DNA of 64,000 bases from Dacryopinax spathularia (GCA_037974965.1 JBBPFI010000002.1:310001-374000); one strand, 5' to 3'. Positions 11,522 through 22,119 are shown, counted from the first letter of the stretch. The notes: generated by a model not told the origin, from the letters alone. Translations and numbers: made by a program.

Positions 11522-13427
11522 TTCTTACTGCTTGGGGCGACTGACCTCTAGAGCGCAAAGAGGGGAGAGGACAGGTAGCAGAGAGGGCAAGCAGGCAACC
11601 AACAGCAGAGGGGACAACACCGACCGCCTGATTGACGAGAGGCGGGTTATAAGGCACACACACGCCCACGCCCATGCACCGAGCAGGAAGAAGGCTGAGG
11701 ATGGTTTGTAATAATGCGCATAAACCTGCTGAGAAGCCGTAAGGAAGTGCGAATTCAAATTGTTTACCCCGCCGGGCCCAACGGCGGGTCAGCGGGTGGC
11801 GAAGCCCGGTGAGTCGACACGAGTTTTTGATTTTGTGCTTGGCCCATCCACCCGCGGGCGAGCCTGGATGAACCCAACAACAGAACGGACGCGGCGATGG
11901 CGTCTTCGATTTGGACGGACAGGGCGGGCCTCGGCGCTCTCGGTCCCCTGCCGCTCCTTTTGCCTCGGCTCGGCACCGGCTCAATCCGCCCGATGCTTCC
12001 GTCTCTCTGCCAGCCCATCACATCTCCGACCCGAAAAGCGCATAGGGTCATCAGTGCAAATCCACTGGATGACTTCCCGTCGACCTAAACACAGATTCAC
12101 CACTGCACCCGGAAGCTATCTAGGCATTTGGGATTTGGGCAAGCTCACCGTCGCAAGCGTTACACAAACCAGTCCTAGATGTTGTTACCTAGAATTCTAC
12201 CAATCAACAGCGTCGGGCCCGATGAAGGCTATGCGCCCCGCATGAAAAAAAGTGTCGTTTGTATGGGTTAAGCGATCTAGGCTGTGCTTCCGCTTTAGGG
12301 GAGGGGTAGGACCCCCCCTTCTAGATAGCATATCTAGGAGAGGCTCGGAGTTACAAATCCTAAATATCCTGCTCGGCATGCTGTCATGCCGCGATTTAGG
12401 TCGACCTAAATCCCTCCTAAAAGCCCACGGGAAGTCATCCAGTGCACTAACGCAAGGCAGGGGTCCCATGCTGACAAGTCCATGCGGCCCCGCCGGTCGT
12501 TATCGCAGGAGGGCAGGCGTGGATTCTCACCAATCTAGTCTAGAAAATATCGTCCCATTCAAAGGAAGGACAATGATGTCAAGGTCATCGGGATCTTCTT
12601 CCTGTCTGCTCTGCGTTGTTCGACCGAGCTTGGTACGACCCACCAAGCACGGATGGTACAAAAATGGCTCAAGAGTATCACTAAATAGCTTGACAAAAGC
12701 ATCAGTACGTAACGAAGTTGCGCAATAAGAAGACAACGCAAGACCTCTGGGAGGCTCCCTCATCTTCCTGCGCTTCGCAAGCCTGTTTCCCAGCGTCGTC
12801 CTCCAAACCCTCTCTTCCGGAGCACGGCTCTGCTACCCGCTGATCTCATATTTCTCGTGTCTGATAGATCGAACAACCCCTTGCTCGTCTGATCTGAAGC
12901 TGCTTGCGCACACCGAGTACAGCCAGCATATCGGCCGAGCCCGCCCAAACGCACGAACACGGCCGAGGCGGACAAACGCCGGACGCGCGCGCACAAAACT
13001 CGTCGGGGACATGCGTGCTTCCCGAAGCGTGAGAACGGCGGGCCCGCGGCTCCATTGAGCTAGGGCGGGGAGCACGTGCACGGGCGCTTAGTTGCTCGGG
13101 TGGCTATGTCGTACATTGAGAGGACGATGAATTATTGTCTTCTCACGCAAGTTGAGGATGAAACGGATCAGGAGGGGCTACGCATGCAGTGCTGTCGGGA
13201 GCTATGCGCATGGCACACTAGTTCTCCCCTGCCCTCCTACCAAGATACATGCTCTACTTCACAACAAAAGCCGTGTTGCTTGGGTTACACCCCCACTGGG
13301 CTTCCAGCGAGCCTCTGCGGGACAAAGGTGCCATTATTATCGAGACCGGCTGACAAGAGCTCCGAAGGTAAGACGGCGGGCTACTTGGATAGGCTACGTG
13401 CTCTGCACGATGTGCGATATTTCGGGG
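11522..13427. other. Long intergenic region between the ABC and SDR genes
   Basis: About 1.9 kb with no gene I can support. The first 250 bp should contain the ABC gene's promoter and leader. An 18-bp inverted repeat brackets 12062-12444 and an 18-bp perfect palindrome lies at 12394-12411. The open frames on both strands have no recognisable domains. Confidence 0.5.
12062..12444. repeat. Inverted repeat, possible small transposon remnant
   Basis: CACTGGATGACTTCCCGT at 12062-12079 is repeated exactly in inverted orientation at 12427-12444. The 347-bp interior is non-coding and contains the palindrome ATTTAGGTCGACCTAAAT at 12394-12411. I find no flanking target-site duplication, so a MITE-like origin is only a possibility. 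Confidence 0.35.
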
Positions 13428-14599
13428 TCAACGCTGGAAAGGATCTCCAGGGTTTCGGCCTTCCATAGTGAAAGTTAGACACCCTCCTCCTCTGAAACGA
13501 GAATAGCGGTTCACCCAAAGCTTGTCCTCCGCCTCTCTTCCCTGCTTGCTGATAACGAAATCGCTCGGTTCTGCGATCTTGCAGCTGCTGAGGTACACGC
13601 CGCTCTTGCCCTGCAGCTCCGGGGCTACAGCGGCATGGACGATTGTCCGACTGCCTACTTCTGTGGACCGTCCCACGAGGCGGTTGAAGATGAGCATGTA
13701 GAAGGGCTGGTCGCGCAAGAGAGCGGAAACGCAGAAGCCGGGGTTCACGGTCGATGCGGTGAGCTGGGTGGAGGAGATGTGCCTGGCCAAGGCACGACCC
13801 CATAGAATGTTCAGGGCTGCGTACACCTCAGTACAGCTGATGGACCACGGACAGAGCAAAGGCGCACTCTTGGAGATAAAATATCGTTGCATTCCGTCGA
13901 AAGACTCAAACTTGTTGGTGGGTTTATCGGCATTGAGGCGACGAAGAACATCAGGCTGGTTCAGTAGCTCCGGGTATCGCGTAAAGTAATGCACGTCGCT
14001 AGCCAATATGACGAGACGCGGCTGCGGCGCCTTCAAGAGAAAGGGGAGCATGCGCAGGGCGAGATGACAGGTACCGATGTGGTTCGTGCCGATACTGTAC
14101 AAATCAGCGCCAAACGAGTGTGTGGCTGGGATGCGGCCCACTTCTTTTCCCAGCCGTCCACGGTGCGCTCCAACTTGGGCACATTCACACCAGCATTCTC
14201 GATCTGTAGTTTGCCGTGATTGTCAGCTAGTCATATATTGAGACAGTCGGAATGGAGTACCAGAATATCAAGTTTGCCCTCGCTCTCCTTGGCAAACCGG
14301 TCCACGAACCCTTTGACACTTTCGTTGCTGCCCACGTCCAGCTGCCAGGCCTCCACTGTTTGGCATCCCGTCTTCCTTCTGATACTGTCAGCCGCTGTGC
14401 GACCCTTCTCGATGTCCCGACAGGCCAGTATCAACTTTGTTGGTCGGAGCCGAGCCAGATGTACCGCCGCCTCGAAGCCCAGGCCAACGTTAGCACCGGT
14501 GATGACGACGACTTTCCCTTCCAGGCTGGGCGCATAAGACGATGGATTGGGCAGCCGCGCGAACTGCTCGTATAAGAAGCGGCCAAAGGTCATCTTCAT
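13428..14599 (-). CDS. Short-chain dehydrogenase/reductase (retinol dehydrogenase-like)
   Basis: A Rossmann-fold oxidoreductase of about 300 residues in several exons. It shows the nucleotide-binding TGANVGLG near residue 35, an LDV motif after beta-4, NAG (from exon 2, ENAGVN) and the catalytic YxxxK (YFISK), with VNPGF after it, in the order of classical SDRs that act on lipophilic alcohols or ketones with NAD(P)H. Introns restore the family sequence: one brings DIL to the NAG motif, one gives DGWEKN-IGTNHIG, and one joins YFISK to LNILWGRALA. The start is taken as the ATG at 14599 (MKMTFGRF). The C-terminus is short or ends with one more intron; both readings use the stop at 13428. The substrate cannot be deduced. 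Confidence 0.85.
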
Positions 14600-15222
14600 G
14601 CTGGGCAACGCTGTCGATGGGTTGGATGAGCTTTGAGAGTGGAGAGGATACTGAACTTTGGTTGTTCGACATCATCGGCGGAACTGGATTTATGTGCGGT
14701 AAGAAGCGCACCCATGAGCCCCACGCAAAGGCATGCAATGCTAGGAAGATGCGCTCTACAGGATCGTTACAGGAGTTGTGTTCAGCGTTCAGATAGCTGG
14801 CCGTGATAAAAAGGCGTACGCGTCGCGGCAAGGGTGCAACGCGTTATCCTTTTGGCAGCTGTGAGCGAGGCAAGGTTGCAGACTCGCACATGGCCAACAG
14901 ACGACTGAAACAGCGTAGTATATGCGGAAAGAGACCAGAGTGGTCCTACTCCGCCCTACAAAATGTTGACTATGGTCGGAAGGGGGTCGGTCCCATGCTC
15001 GGCCAAATGGCCACTAGCTCAGCCACTATCGCATCGCAGGGATTGACAGTGGGGTTTATCCCATGTAATCAGATATCCAGAAAGAAGGAGGGGAACGTGG
15101 CCTTGACGATACTTAATCGTGCACAACAGAGAGATCAGAGGTCGAGTGAATGATGCGAAGCTGCGCATTCGATCCACGCACATCCATGAACACCGCCACA
15201 ATCACGTGGGCGAGCCCTGCCC
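14600..15222. other. Intergenic between the divergent SDR gene and the disrupted gene
   Basis: About 620 bp of probable promoter sequence for the minus-strand SDR gene and for the plus-strand gene interrupted by the transposon. No supported coding region and no clear TATA box. Confidence 0.4.
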
Positions 15223-15233
15223 ATGACTCGTCC

Positions 15234-15242
15234 GTTGAACGA
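15234..15242 (+). repeat. Target-site duplication, left copy
   Basis: GTTGAACGA lies immediately outside the left terminal inverted repeat and is repeated exactly at 15920-15928 outside the right one. Confidence 0.8.
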
Positions 15243-15919
15243 AACTTCGCCACGGCTCCCCCCCCCGGGTCCACTTTCGGCTCCGAGAGCCCTTCCGGTA
15301 CTTATTATGCTCAAAACCATTTTATTGGTTAAATTAAGGCGTTGAATGTCATTGTTTCCAGCATTTAAGTTTCAACTTATCGCGGAATATTTGTTTTTTA
15401 GCAATCATTTAAGTTGGTTTAGCCCGGTTGGATAAAGCTATATACTCTACCAATCTAATGGATGCTAATTACTTTACAGAATAATATTATAAACTAACCC
15501 TAACCCCTTCGACCCAACCCTAACCCTATCCCCTACCGCTCGCTCCGCTCGCCCCTAACCCTAACCTAGGTAAGTGTGTTTACTGGGTCATTATTTGTGT
15601 GAGACTTAAACACAGATGACCGGGCGCACTTGTGCTGACTCATCATTCATGACAGCACAGGGTCCTACTTACACAGCCACTCGCAAACTTGCCTGTTTCC
15701 AATCAATTCTTAACATTTTAAACCACGGTAAATTGCATTTGAAGCTAACTACCCTAAACCAAGAATACTGAATATTACAGTAGTAGCTAGTAATGAAATT
15801 GAGATTAATTTAACAGTGTAAAGACAGCGGGCTCTGGACCCTTGTTAGCGGCTGTGTTTCTCGACGCGGACCTTCTCGGAACCGAAAGTGGACCCGGGGG
15901 GGGGAGCCGTGGCAGAGAT
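15243..15919. mobile_element. Non-autonomous DNA transposon (9-bp TSD, ~44-bp terminal inverted repeats)
   Basis: The ends are inverted repeats of about 44 bp. From 15249 inward the left end reads GCCACGGCT, nine C, GGG, TCCACTTTCGG, then TCCGAG after one variable base; the right end (to 15913) is its reverse complement with a single mismatch over 38 bp. The outermost six bases match only in part. GTTGAACGA flanks both ends exactly. The 677-bp interior has no coding capacity, is markedly AT-richer than its surroundings from 15310 to 15840, and carries CCCTAA repeats at about 15495-15567. A 9-bp duplication with long inverted repeats fits Mutator-like (MULE) elements; the family call is inference because no transposase is present. 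The near-identical ends and duplication suggest a recent insertion. Confidence 0.85.
15495..15567. repeat. Interstitial telomere-like CCCTAA repeats inside the transposon
   Basis: Clusters of CCCTAA (TTAGGG on the other strand), the common fungal telomere unit, with variants CCCCTTC and CCTATCCC, are split by a GC-rich stretch (CCGCTCGCTCCGCTCGC) and resume as CCCTAACCCTAACC. Confidence 0.7.
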
Positions 15920-15928
15920 GTTGAACGA
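15920..15928 (+). repeat. Target-site duplication, right copy
   Basis: Exact copy of GTTGAACGA. Together with the last two transposon bases (AT) its first base completes an ATG in frame with the downstream exon. Confidence 0.8.
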
Positions 15929-16803
15929 CCACGAAGCTGGACGAAACTATGAAGACGTTTTCATCTTACGCAACGTACTATACAGCCAATTACTGCGCGA
16001 ATGGCACCCTACCCAGTTGTGGCACATGAGACACCGAGAACGAAAAGATCTGTAGCGAATGAATCGGGTTGACATTATGGTCTCATCGCGTTCCGTCCCT
16101 TAGTGATCTGGTGTCGTCCGTCCTTCTCAGAAAGTGAAGGTACGCGCGCACTATGGGCCCGCATATGGAAGTACTAAACGCATGTGCTTTGTAGGAAGCA
16201 AGCGAGTGAGTAGGGGCACTGTGAATGCCGGCGCTAACCAGAGAGCAAAAGCGGATCTTGGGTGCGTCCGCCATGCCGCTGGAACGCGAGATCGCCTGCT
16301 CATCTTCGATGTTCCTTGTGGGCCAGTACTCTCCTCTGCTCATATACAATCACTTGATGAGCATGTGTTCTGGGTACGTCTAGAGGAGCGATGTCTTGCT
16401 GTGCCGCCGAAGAGCTGTTTTCGAGGACGGCGAGCTTCTCGCAAAGCGAGGGCTACCGTTGTTGCAGCACTGGGACATAGTAAGCGCGTACTGGGAAACT
16501 TTGTCCGATTCAGCTACTGCAGCATCTCAAGAGTCAATGACTGCATTCCTAGCGTGACAACTGCGAACTTGAAGGCCACCTCACACGATGTATTCAAAGG
16601 TACACAAGCAATACAACGGGGCTTTCAGTACTCCCGAACAACGTCATGCCGTACGTACCGCGCCATTAGCAAGCGAGCGTGAGATCCAACTACATATGTC
16701 CACTCCGACCACTCATAATCCGTTCCACCCTTCATCTCGTCAATTATCCGGCAAAGGGGGAGGGCGGAGGAGGGGGGAGGAGGGGACCGTCTCCAATACA
16801 TAA

Positions 16804-18099
16804 TCAAAGTGAAACCGTCCCATCCAACCCACGTTCCCATGGAGTGCCTTTGACGTCGAGGAGAGTAATGCCATGCGTCCCAAGATACTGTGCGCATTTC
16901 TCCCAGTTGACCATATGCTGAGGTTGTTTTATGGACACACGTTTCCAGGTGGACGGACGATAGTAGTTTTGCATCCAGATCGACCTGAGCTTGATGACCT
17001 TGAAGGGGACGGTAAACCCAGGGGTTATTATTTGTTTGAAGTGGTCAAAGGCGTGCTCTGCATCGATTTGCCCTAGATCCAACTGAAGAACGGAGGGCGG
17101 AAGATGCTGGTACCATTCCGCAGAGCACACCCAGCCGTCGACTCTCACGGTCGAAACATTCGAAAGTTGTCTGAGTGCGAAAAGATGCTGACTCGTGGGA
17201 CTGCCCAGCTCGTTCGCCGTCGAGTACGGTTCGTCACACCGTAACTCTATGGCAGTAAGCGTACCCCGATGGGTCACCAAAAATGTCGCTAGCGCGTCAT
17301 GAAGGAGCGTGTCTCGCGGCCACCTTGTGCATATCTTTCGAATGCTGGCGTATCGACCACGTAGAAGGTACACGGCGGCAGCCTGAGGGAAATAACAGGT
17401 CTCCCCGGGGTTGCCGATGCGTAGGGTTTCCAAATTCGGAAGTTCGAGATATTCCCAGTTCACCAGCTTGGCAGGCGTCACCATGTAGTCGTCACATTCT
17501 TGAATCGTGAGAGAGCGGAGGGACTTCAATCGACCAAGGGCAAGTACTCCATAGCTAGGCAGTCTTTCAATTGAAAGCTTCTTCAAGAGCGGACAGGACT
17601 GGCTGAGCATGACAATTTCGGGATAGCACGAAACTCCCAAAATGAGAGAGACAAGTCTTGGCAGCATTGACAACAGCATCATGTGCTCGCATCCTCCGCA
17701 CTCGGCCTCGCACGACCATAGGGACAAGGTGGCGTGTCGAACGTGGTGCCCTAGAGGTTGGGCTGTCCGGGACCCAAGGGCAATGTGTTGGCAGAAGTCG
17801 TGGAAGGACTTTTCATTGGTAAAGGCCAAGTGGCGGTACATCAGCGGGGTGGCAAGTTCCTGCCAGAAGCTCAGAACAGTCCTCCCGTGCAATGTTTATC
17901 ACTGACATTCCATGCTTTGCAAACTTGAATTACGGGGAGAATAGGATGCTGCACAACCGGAAAACCTGCGCCATGTATCCGACGATAAACCTCGACGCTG
18001 TCTTCGAGAATTTCAAAGATACGCAACCAGATTTCGTTGCAAAGCTCAGTATTACTGTTCGCCTTGAGTGTATGGATCTCGCTTGATTTGGGTGGCATT
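16804..18099 (-). CDS. F-box-like/LRR family protein, copy 1
   Basis: Exons 18099-17907 and 17859-16804 encode about 415 residues. The N-terminus is F-box-like (ELCNEIWLRIFEILED, then LPVIQVCKAWN). A 47-nt intron (donor GTCAGT) follows CKAWN and exon 2 resumes ELATPLMYRHLAF, the same split as in the other family copies. The rest consists of leucine-rich-repeat-like segments (LPNLETLRIGNPG, SLRSLTIQECDDY). The tail YLGTHGITLLDVKG corresponds to the family's C-terminal signature (KxxGIxLLDxxG). F-box proteins recruit substrates to SCF ubiquitin ligases through Skp1; the target is unknown. I prefer the ATG at 18099 because the sequence just upstream is a pyrimidine-rich leader; an in-frame ATG also lies at 18140. 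Confidence 0.8.
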
Positions 18100-18471
18100 T
18101 GGACAGTGAAGGAGGGGGAAAGAGGAAAAGAGGAAAGCATCCATTGTAAATGACCCTCGAACAGTCACAGATCTACGGAACCAATTGCCACGGCAACTTA
18201 GCAGTAGTCGCCCAGCCAGAACCGGCGCATGCCCAGCTTCGACTGTTGTCCTACACATTCGCCATGATATTGGATATAACATTGGTATTTAGAACTACCT
18301 CTCCGCTCTACGTTTATTCTCCCAACCGTATACACGTCGGCGTCTATTGTCCTAGGGGATAACGCGGATGCTATCGCGCTCTTTGCACTCGTCACATACG
18401 GGAAGTACCGAGGAAGTAACGGTGAACCTGATCAGTCCCAGGCATTTGAGGGCCTAATTCCCTTCCGTTGC

Positions 18472-18543
18472 GTGCCGGTTTCGTCCTCCCATAGCGTGCC
18501 GGTTTCGTCCTCCCGTACCGTGCCGGTTTCATCCTCCCATACG
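18472..18543. repeat. 24-bp minisatellite, three copies
   Basis: Three head-to-tail copies of a 24-bp unit beginning GTGCCGGTTTC at 18472, 18496 and 18520, with a degenerate fourth. On the minus strand each unit would read (W/R)EDETGT. It abuts the stop of the decayed F-box-like copy. Confidence 0.8.
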
Positions 18544-18544
18544 G

Positions 18545-19280
18545 TCATACCTTGCCGGTCTCGTTCCGTAGCTCGATCCCGATGTTGCCCAGATACCTCG
18601 AGCAGTCCCCCCATGCAAGAAGAGTCTCGTCATCCTCCTCCGTCAAGTCGCTCCAAGGCAAGTCTACAGTAAGGGTATGGAGGCTGAAACGTTTACGTTG
18701 CTTATTCGCGTCTGAACTGCTGGTCGAATATTCGGACAAGGCAAGTCTGAGGTATTCTGGGAACTCCGGTCCGCGGCCTGTGCCCAACCCAATGAGAGCT
18801 AGACTATGAGGACAGGGCGGGAGGTGGCGAAACAGGCCAGCTGGCGGCATAGACTCTACCAATACTAGACCCAAGGTTGATAGACATTCTACTAGGTAGT
18901 CCAGTCCAACAAGGCTACTGGCCTCGGGCGTGGGCTTTCAAACCAATGACTCCATGTGAATGTCGACGTGGAGGAGACAATTGCGGTGTGAGCGAAAGAA
19001 ATCGATCAAGCTTTCCTCCACGTCAGGGGTTGGCCACAGGAGAGAGAGATACCGAAGTCGGATGAGCTGACCCTTCAGCATATATGCTGCGGTCGCAATG
19101 ACAGCCCGCCCGAAAAACCCTCCAGGCGAAGCACAGTGAGGCTGGGAAGTTCCATTCGTGGTGGCGTGTAAAGCGTATCCAGATCCTTAGCGTCGGGCGT
19201 CCCGCGAATTGAGCTCCTCCAGAGACGTCAGCCGGCCGATAGCGCGGAATAAGTCGGGAGAACGTAGGACATAGGTGGTG
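18545..19280 (-). pseudogene. Decayed F-box-like/LRR family copy
   Basis: Minus-strand fragments resemble the LRR body and tail of copy 1: SPDLFRAIGRLTSLEEL (about 19270-19205), MELPSLTVLRLEGF (about 19170), LIRLRYLSLLWPTPD (about 19070), and a final open stretch ending LAWGDCSRYLGNIGIEL at 18545-18874 that parallels VNWEKCAQYLGTHGITL. Stops and frame changes separate the pieces and no F-box exon is present. It lies head-to-tail downstream-to-upstream with copy 1, suggesting tandem duplication followed by decay. A highly spliced functional gene is less likely because the F-box start is missing. Confidence 0.6.
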
Positions 19281-19405
19281 GAAAGACGTTTCGCTTGATC
19301 AGAAGCCCCAGCAGAAGCGCTCCGCTTGCTTCTTTCGGCACATCTCCGCACTTACTTCGATTCATCGGACACCGCACATCACTGCATGGTACAAGTATGC
19401 TTGTT

Positions 19406-20652
19406 TCAGCTCTTCAACCCCTGCCAAACCCGATTCATCTCGACCTTCTCCCTCGCCTCCTGCTCATCCCTCGGCAGCTCAGAGTGGAACGCTGTCAACA
19501 TCCATCGTCAGCGCCCGCACTCTAGCGCCCGGAGGAGCGAAGAGGAACAATACTCACGCACATCCGCCCCGCGCTGGAACGCAGGTCGGGCCTCGATCCT
19601 CTCCATCCACTTGATCACGTTCGGGAAGGGGTCGATACTGTCTACTCCTGCCCAGCTCCAGCAGCGGACCCTGCAGAGGCAGGAGTCAGGATGCAATCCC
19701 CATCCTCCCCGTTCGGGGAAGTGGAATTGAAGTACGTACCAAGGCATGCAGTTCATATCGGCTATACTGTACACTCCTTTCCCAGGGCCGACGAGGTAGT
19801 CCCTTCCCTCGAGCCGGGTGTTGAGCACGCCGTACAGGCGTTTCGTCTCGTCCAGGTATCCTACATCCCGTCAACTTCCAATTGGTCACAGAATCCCTCC
19901 CCAGACCGCTGAAGATGACTGGTTCTGGAAAGGCCGAGAAAGAAAACGACGCACGTTTCTTAGCATAAGGAATATCCTCTACCGCATACCGCACAAAATG
20001 GTGCGCCTGTCCCTGCATAGGGCCGATCCCACCATGGGAGAAGAAGATCCATTGGAGACATTCGCTCCTTAGCGCGGGCTGCATCGTTTCATCTCATCAG
20101 CTTGCCAGCGCACGGACGAGAGGGGCAGATGGGGATGGGGACGTACGTCCGAAAAATGGTATCTATACTCGGTGTCGTAGTTCTCCGCTAGATACAGCAA
20201 TATTGCCGCCCTACGTCCAGCCTTCATCAGTGCCTAGAAGGGGAAGTGGTATACCACGAGGGAGGGGAGGAAAATGACGACGTACGACTCGAACACGACA
20301 AACTCCTTCCCATTGTTTGCTTTGCTCTTCCGGTCTACCAGCACCGGCACGCGGCCGTTAGGGTTCAGAGCTAGAAACCAGTCGGATTTCTGTTCGTTGG
20401 CCAGCATGTTGATGCATTGGAACTGTTTTCCTCTAGTCAGCACCGTGATGCCCTCGCTCTTAGCCGGAGCCGCCGCGGTGAAGACGACGCAAGAACCCGC
20501 GGGGCGAGTATGGCAAGGTGTTGCGGGCGCACCTCGTACGTTATCCCGTACGTATCCTTCAGCTCCTCCAGGTAAGCAGAGACCTTCACCCCATTCGGCG
20601 TGTCATACGTATAGAGCATGAACTGCGCCTGTCGCTCCTCCTCGGTCGACAT
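19406..20652 (-). CDS. Glutathione S-transferase (Ure2/GstA-like)
   Basis: A GST of about 250-270 residues split by about six short introns. The thioredoxin-like N-domain is clear: [20 protein letters not shown], then [15 protein letters not shown] (cis-proline loop) and [15 protein letters not shown] (Glu-Ser glutathione contact). The helical C-domain includes [47 protein letters not shown] and [20 protein letters not shown]. The last exon ([20 protein letters not shown]) is reached through an intron with GTGAGT, GCTGACG and GACAG. It should be a cytosolic enzyme conjugating glutathione to electrophiles or reducing peroxides. The ATG at 20652 is the first in frame (MSTEEERQ). Four copies of a TCGGYRTTA motif lie about 400-540 bp upstream. 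Confidence 0.9.
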
Positions 20653-22119
20653 CTCGTTTATCTTATCGCCGATATTGCAAGACGATAAAGCCGATCCCTC
20701 GCGCCCAGACCAGAAAGACTTTCAAGAGCAAAGGAGAAGAAGATGCGATTCGACAGTCAGAGAGAGACGGGAGTGGAGAGAAAGAGCGGCAGAGGCGGGG
20801 TGGAGCCTGCTGAGCCGGTCTTTATTGTACGGAGGGGCGTGGAGGTTGAATTTCCGAGAAAGAGCCGGAGGGCTCGTGTGTGAGCTTGGTTTGGTAACGG
20901 ATCCGTTCGGGAAGCGGGGATGAGGAGAGAAGCAGTCTAGAGTGGTAGAACCGCCATCAGCGTAGAGTATCAGCAGAGTATGCAGTTGTTCAAGCTGTTT
21001 GTGAACGTCCCAGTGTGAGGGAGAGCGTTCACGGCGAGCTTCTGCATATCGCCTACAACGGTCGGCATTAAAGGCAGACTGGTTACAGCCGATCACTTTA
21101 CCTCCGTCGGCGTTACACGCTGAAAGCTGAATACTATCGCCGAATGAGCGGCTTCTATCGGTGTTATAGCCTCCGCAGTAACGCCGACCCACTTTGCTGC
21201 ACCGTATGAACTCTTGCGGCCTACGATCAGGCAGAGAATATAGTTGATGGCGGTGAATACGATCGAACAATCTCAGGTCTTCTCATTGTCATCAGCGATA
21301 AGCGCAAACTTCAGGAGGCTTGGCATTCCAACGCGCCCACCACTGCCCCCCTACTAGCGGTGGGTGGCTTAGCGCCCGCCGCCCCCCACCCAAACCCACT
21401 CCTATCCAAACCCAGCCTCAACCCCGCCTCCTCACCACCACCATCAATCAAATCATCCAAGCTCTAACATCGACAAACCCGTACATCGCAATTCATACCC
21501 GATCAGATAAACGCAGCCTTCGACGAACGGCGCAGGGGCGGATCTCGCGGGAATGGAGTGACGAGACACCAGTCCTGCAGTCGCAGATTTGCTCACCAGC
21601 CCATCAAAGGCAAGACTCACTCTTACTGCGGAGGCAGTGACGTCGCCCCTCATTTTCCCGGAAGCAATCTCTCGTCGTAATCTCGCCCGTCCCTTTCCGC
21701 AGTATGAACGGGGGCGTGTGCCAGCAAATGCCGGAGTGGCGCAGGGGGGGCGGGGCATGCGTAATGCCGCGTGTGCGTCTCATTCCCGCCGCTTGTCTTC
21801 GTTTGGTGCGGTGCTGTGCTCCGTTGTTAGAGGACAGCACGGGACAGGAGGCGAGGCAGAACTACATAAAGCCTCCTTGAGGGAAGGGGGTTGGTCTTTT
21901 CCTCTCCCCGCATTGACAGCTCCCGCACGTACTACTACAAAGCGACACCTCGACTCAAAGAACTTGCTAGCGTTTTGATCTGCTGAACGAACGACATTAC
22001 TGTCGACTTTTGCTGAAGCAGATTGGACACCTCATTCTCGTCACAAGCTGGATCCGCGCACTTGATCCTTAACGACCACCCAGCCAGCTTACCTAGCACC
22101 ACCTAACGACAACCAAACG
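20653..22119. other. Intergenic region upstream of the GST gene and the gene at 22120
   Basis: About 1.5 kb between divergent genes. It holds repeated TCGG(C/T)(A/G)TTA motifs at 21061-21188 and a TATTG/CAATA stretch near 20820 that may serve the GST promoter. No open frame here has a recognisable domain. Confidence 0.5.
21061..21188. promoter_or_regulatory. Four copies of a TCGGYRTTA motif upstream of GST
   Basis: GTCGGCATTA (21061), GTCGGCGTTA (21106), ATCGGTGTTA (21157) and, inverted, TAACGCCGAC (21179). The CGG-containing repeats resemble binding sites of fungal Zn2Cys6 factors; this is inference. Confidence 0.4.

Larger units (their letters stand above)
15223..16557 (+). pseudogene. Unidentified host gene interrupted by the transposon at 15243-15919
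   Basis: If the transposon and one copy of its 9-bp duplication are removed, an ATG at 15223 (MTRPLND) reads without a stop into 15929-16051 (NYEDVFILRNVLYSQ, REWHPTQLWHMRH), up to a good donor at 16052 with a TTGAC branch site and CTTAG acceptor at 16103. Further plausible introns lie at about 16134-16194, 16206-16257 and 16373-16424, the last leading into a final open stretch (GLPLLQHWDIVSAYWETL) with a stop at 16557. The model beyond 16051 is tentative and needs an 11-nt microexon. I do not recognise the product. The transposon end plus target site creates a new in-frame ATG at 15918-15920, so a nearly complete protein could still be made. Confidence 0.4.

Noticed and set aside
11760-12245. 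Plus-strand 161-codon open frame upstream of the ABC gene
   Set aside because: No domain, no splice context, and it spans the left arm of an inverted repeat; composition looks like GC-rich intergenic DNA.
15223-15319. Reading the left transposon end as coding sequence of the host gene
   Set aside because: The terminal repeat and exact 9-bp duplication show this is inserted DNA; translation through it has no protein-like character.
19079-19088. Treating every GCATATATGC as an intron signal
   Set aside because: Several copies, such as this one in the decayed gene and those at 32027, 32306 and 36611, lie in coding or former coding sequence, so the motif is not intron-specific.
21589-21978. Plus-strand 129-codon open frame before the gene at 22120
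   Set aside because: Overlapped by equally long frames on the other strand, no recognisable features, and sits where a promoter is expected.
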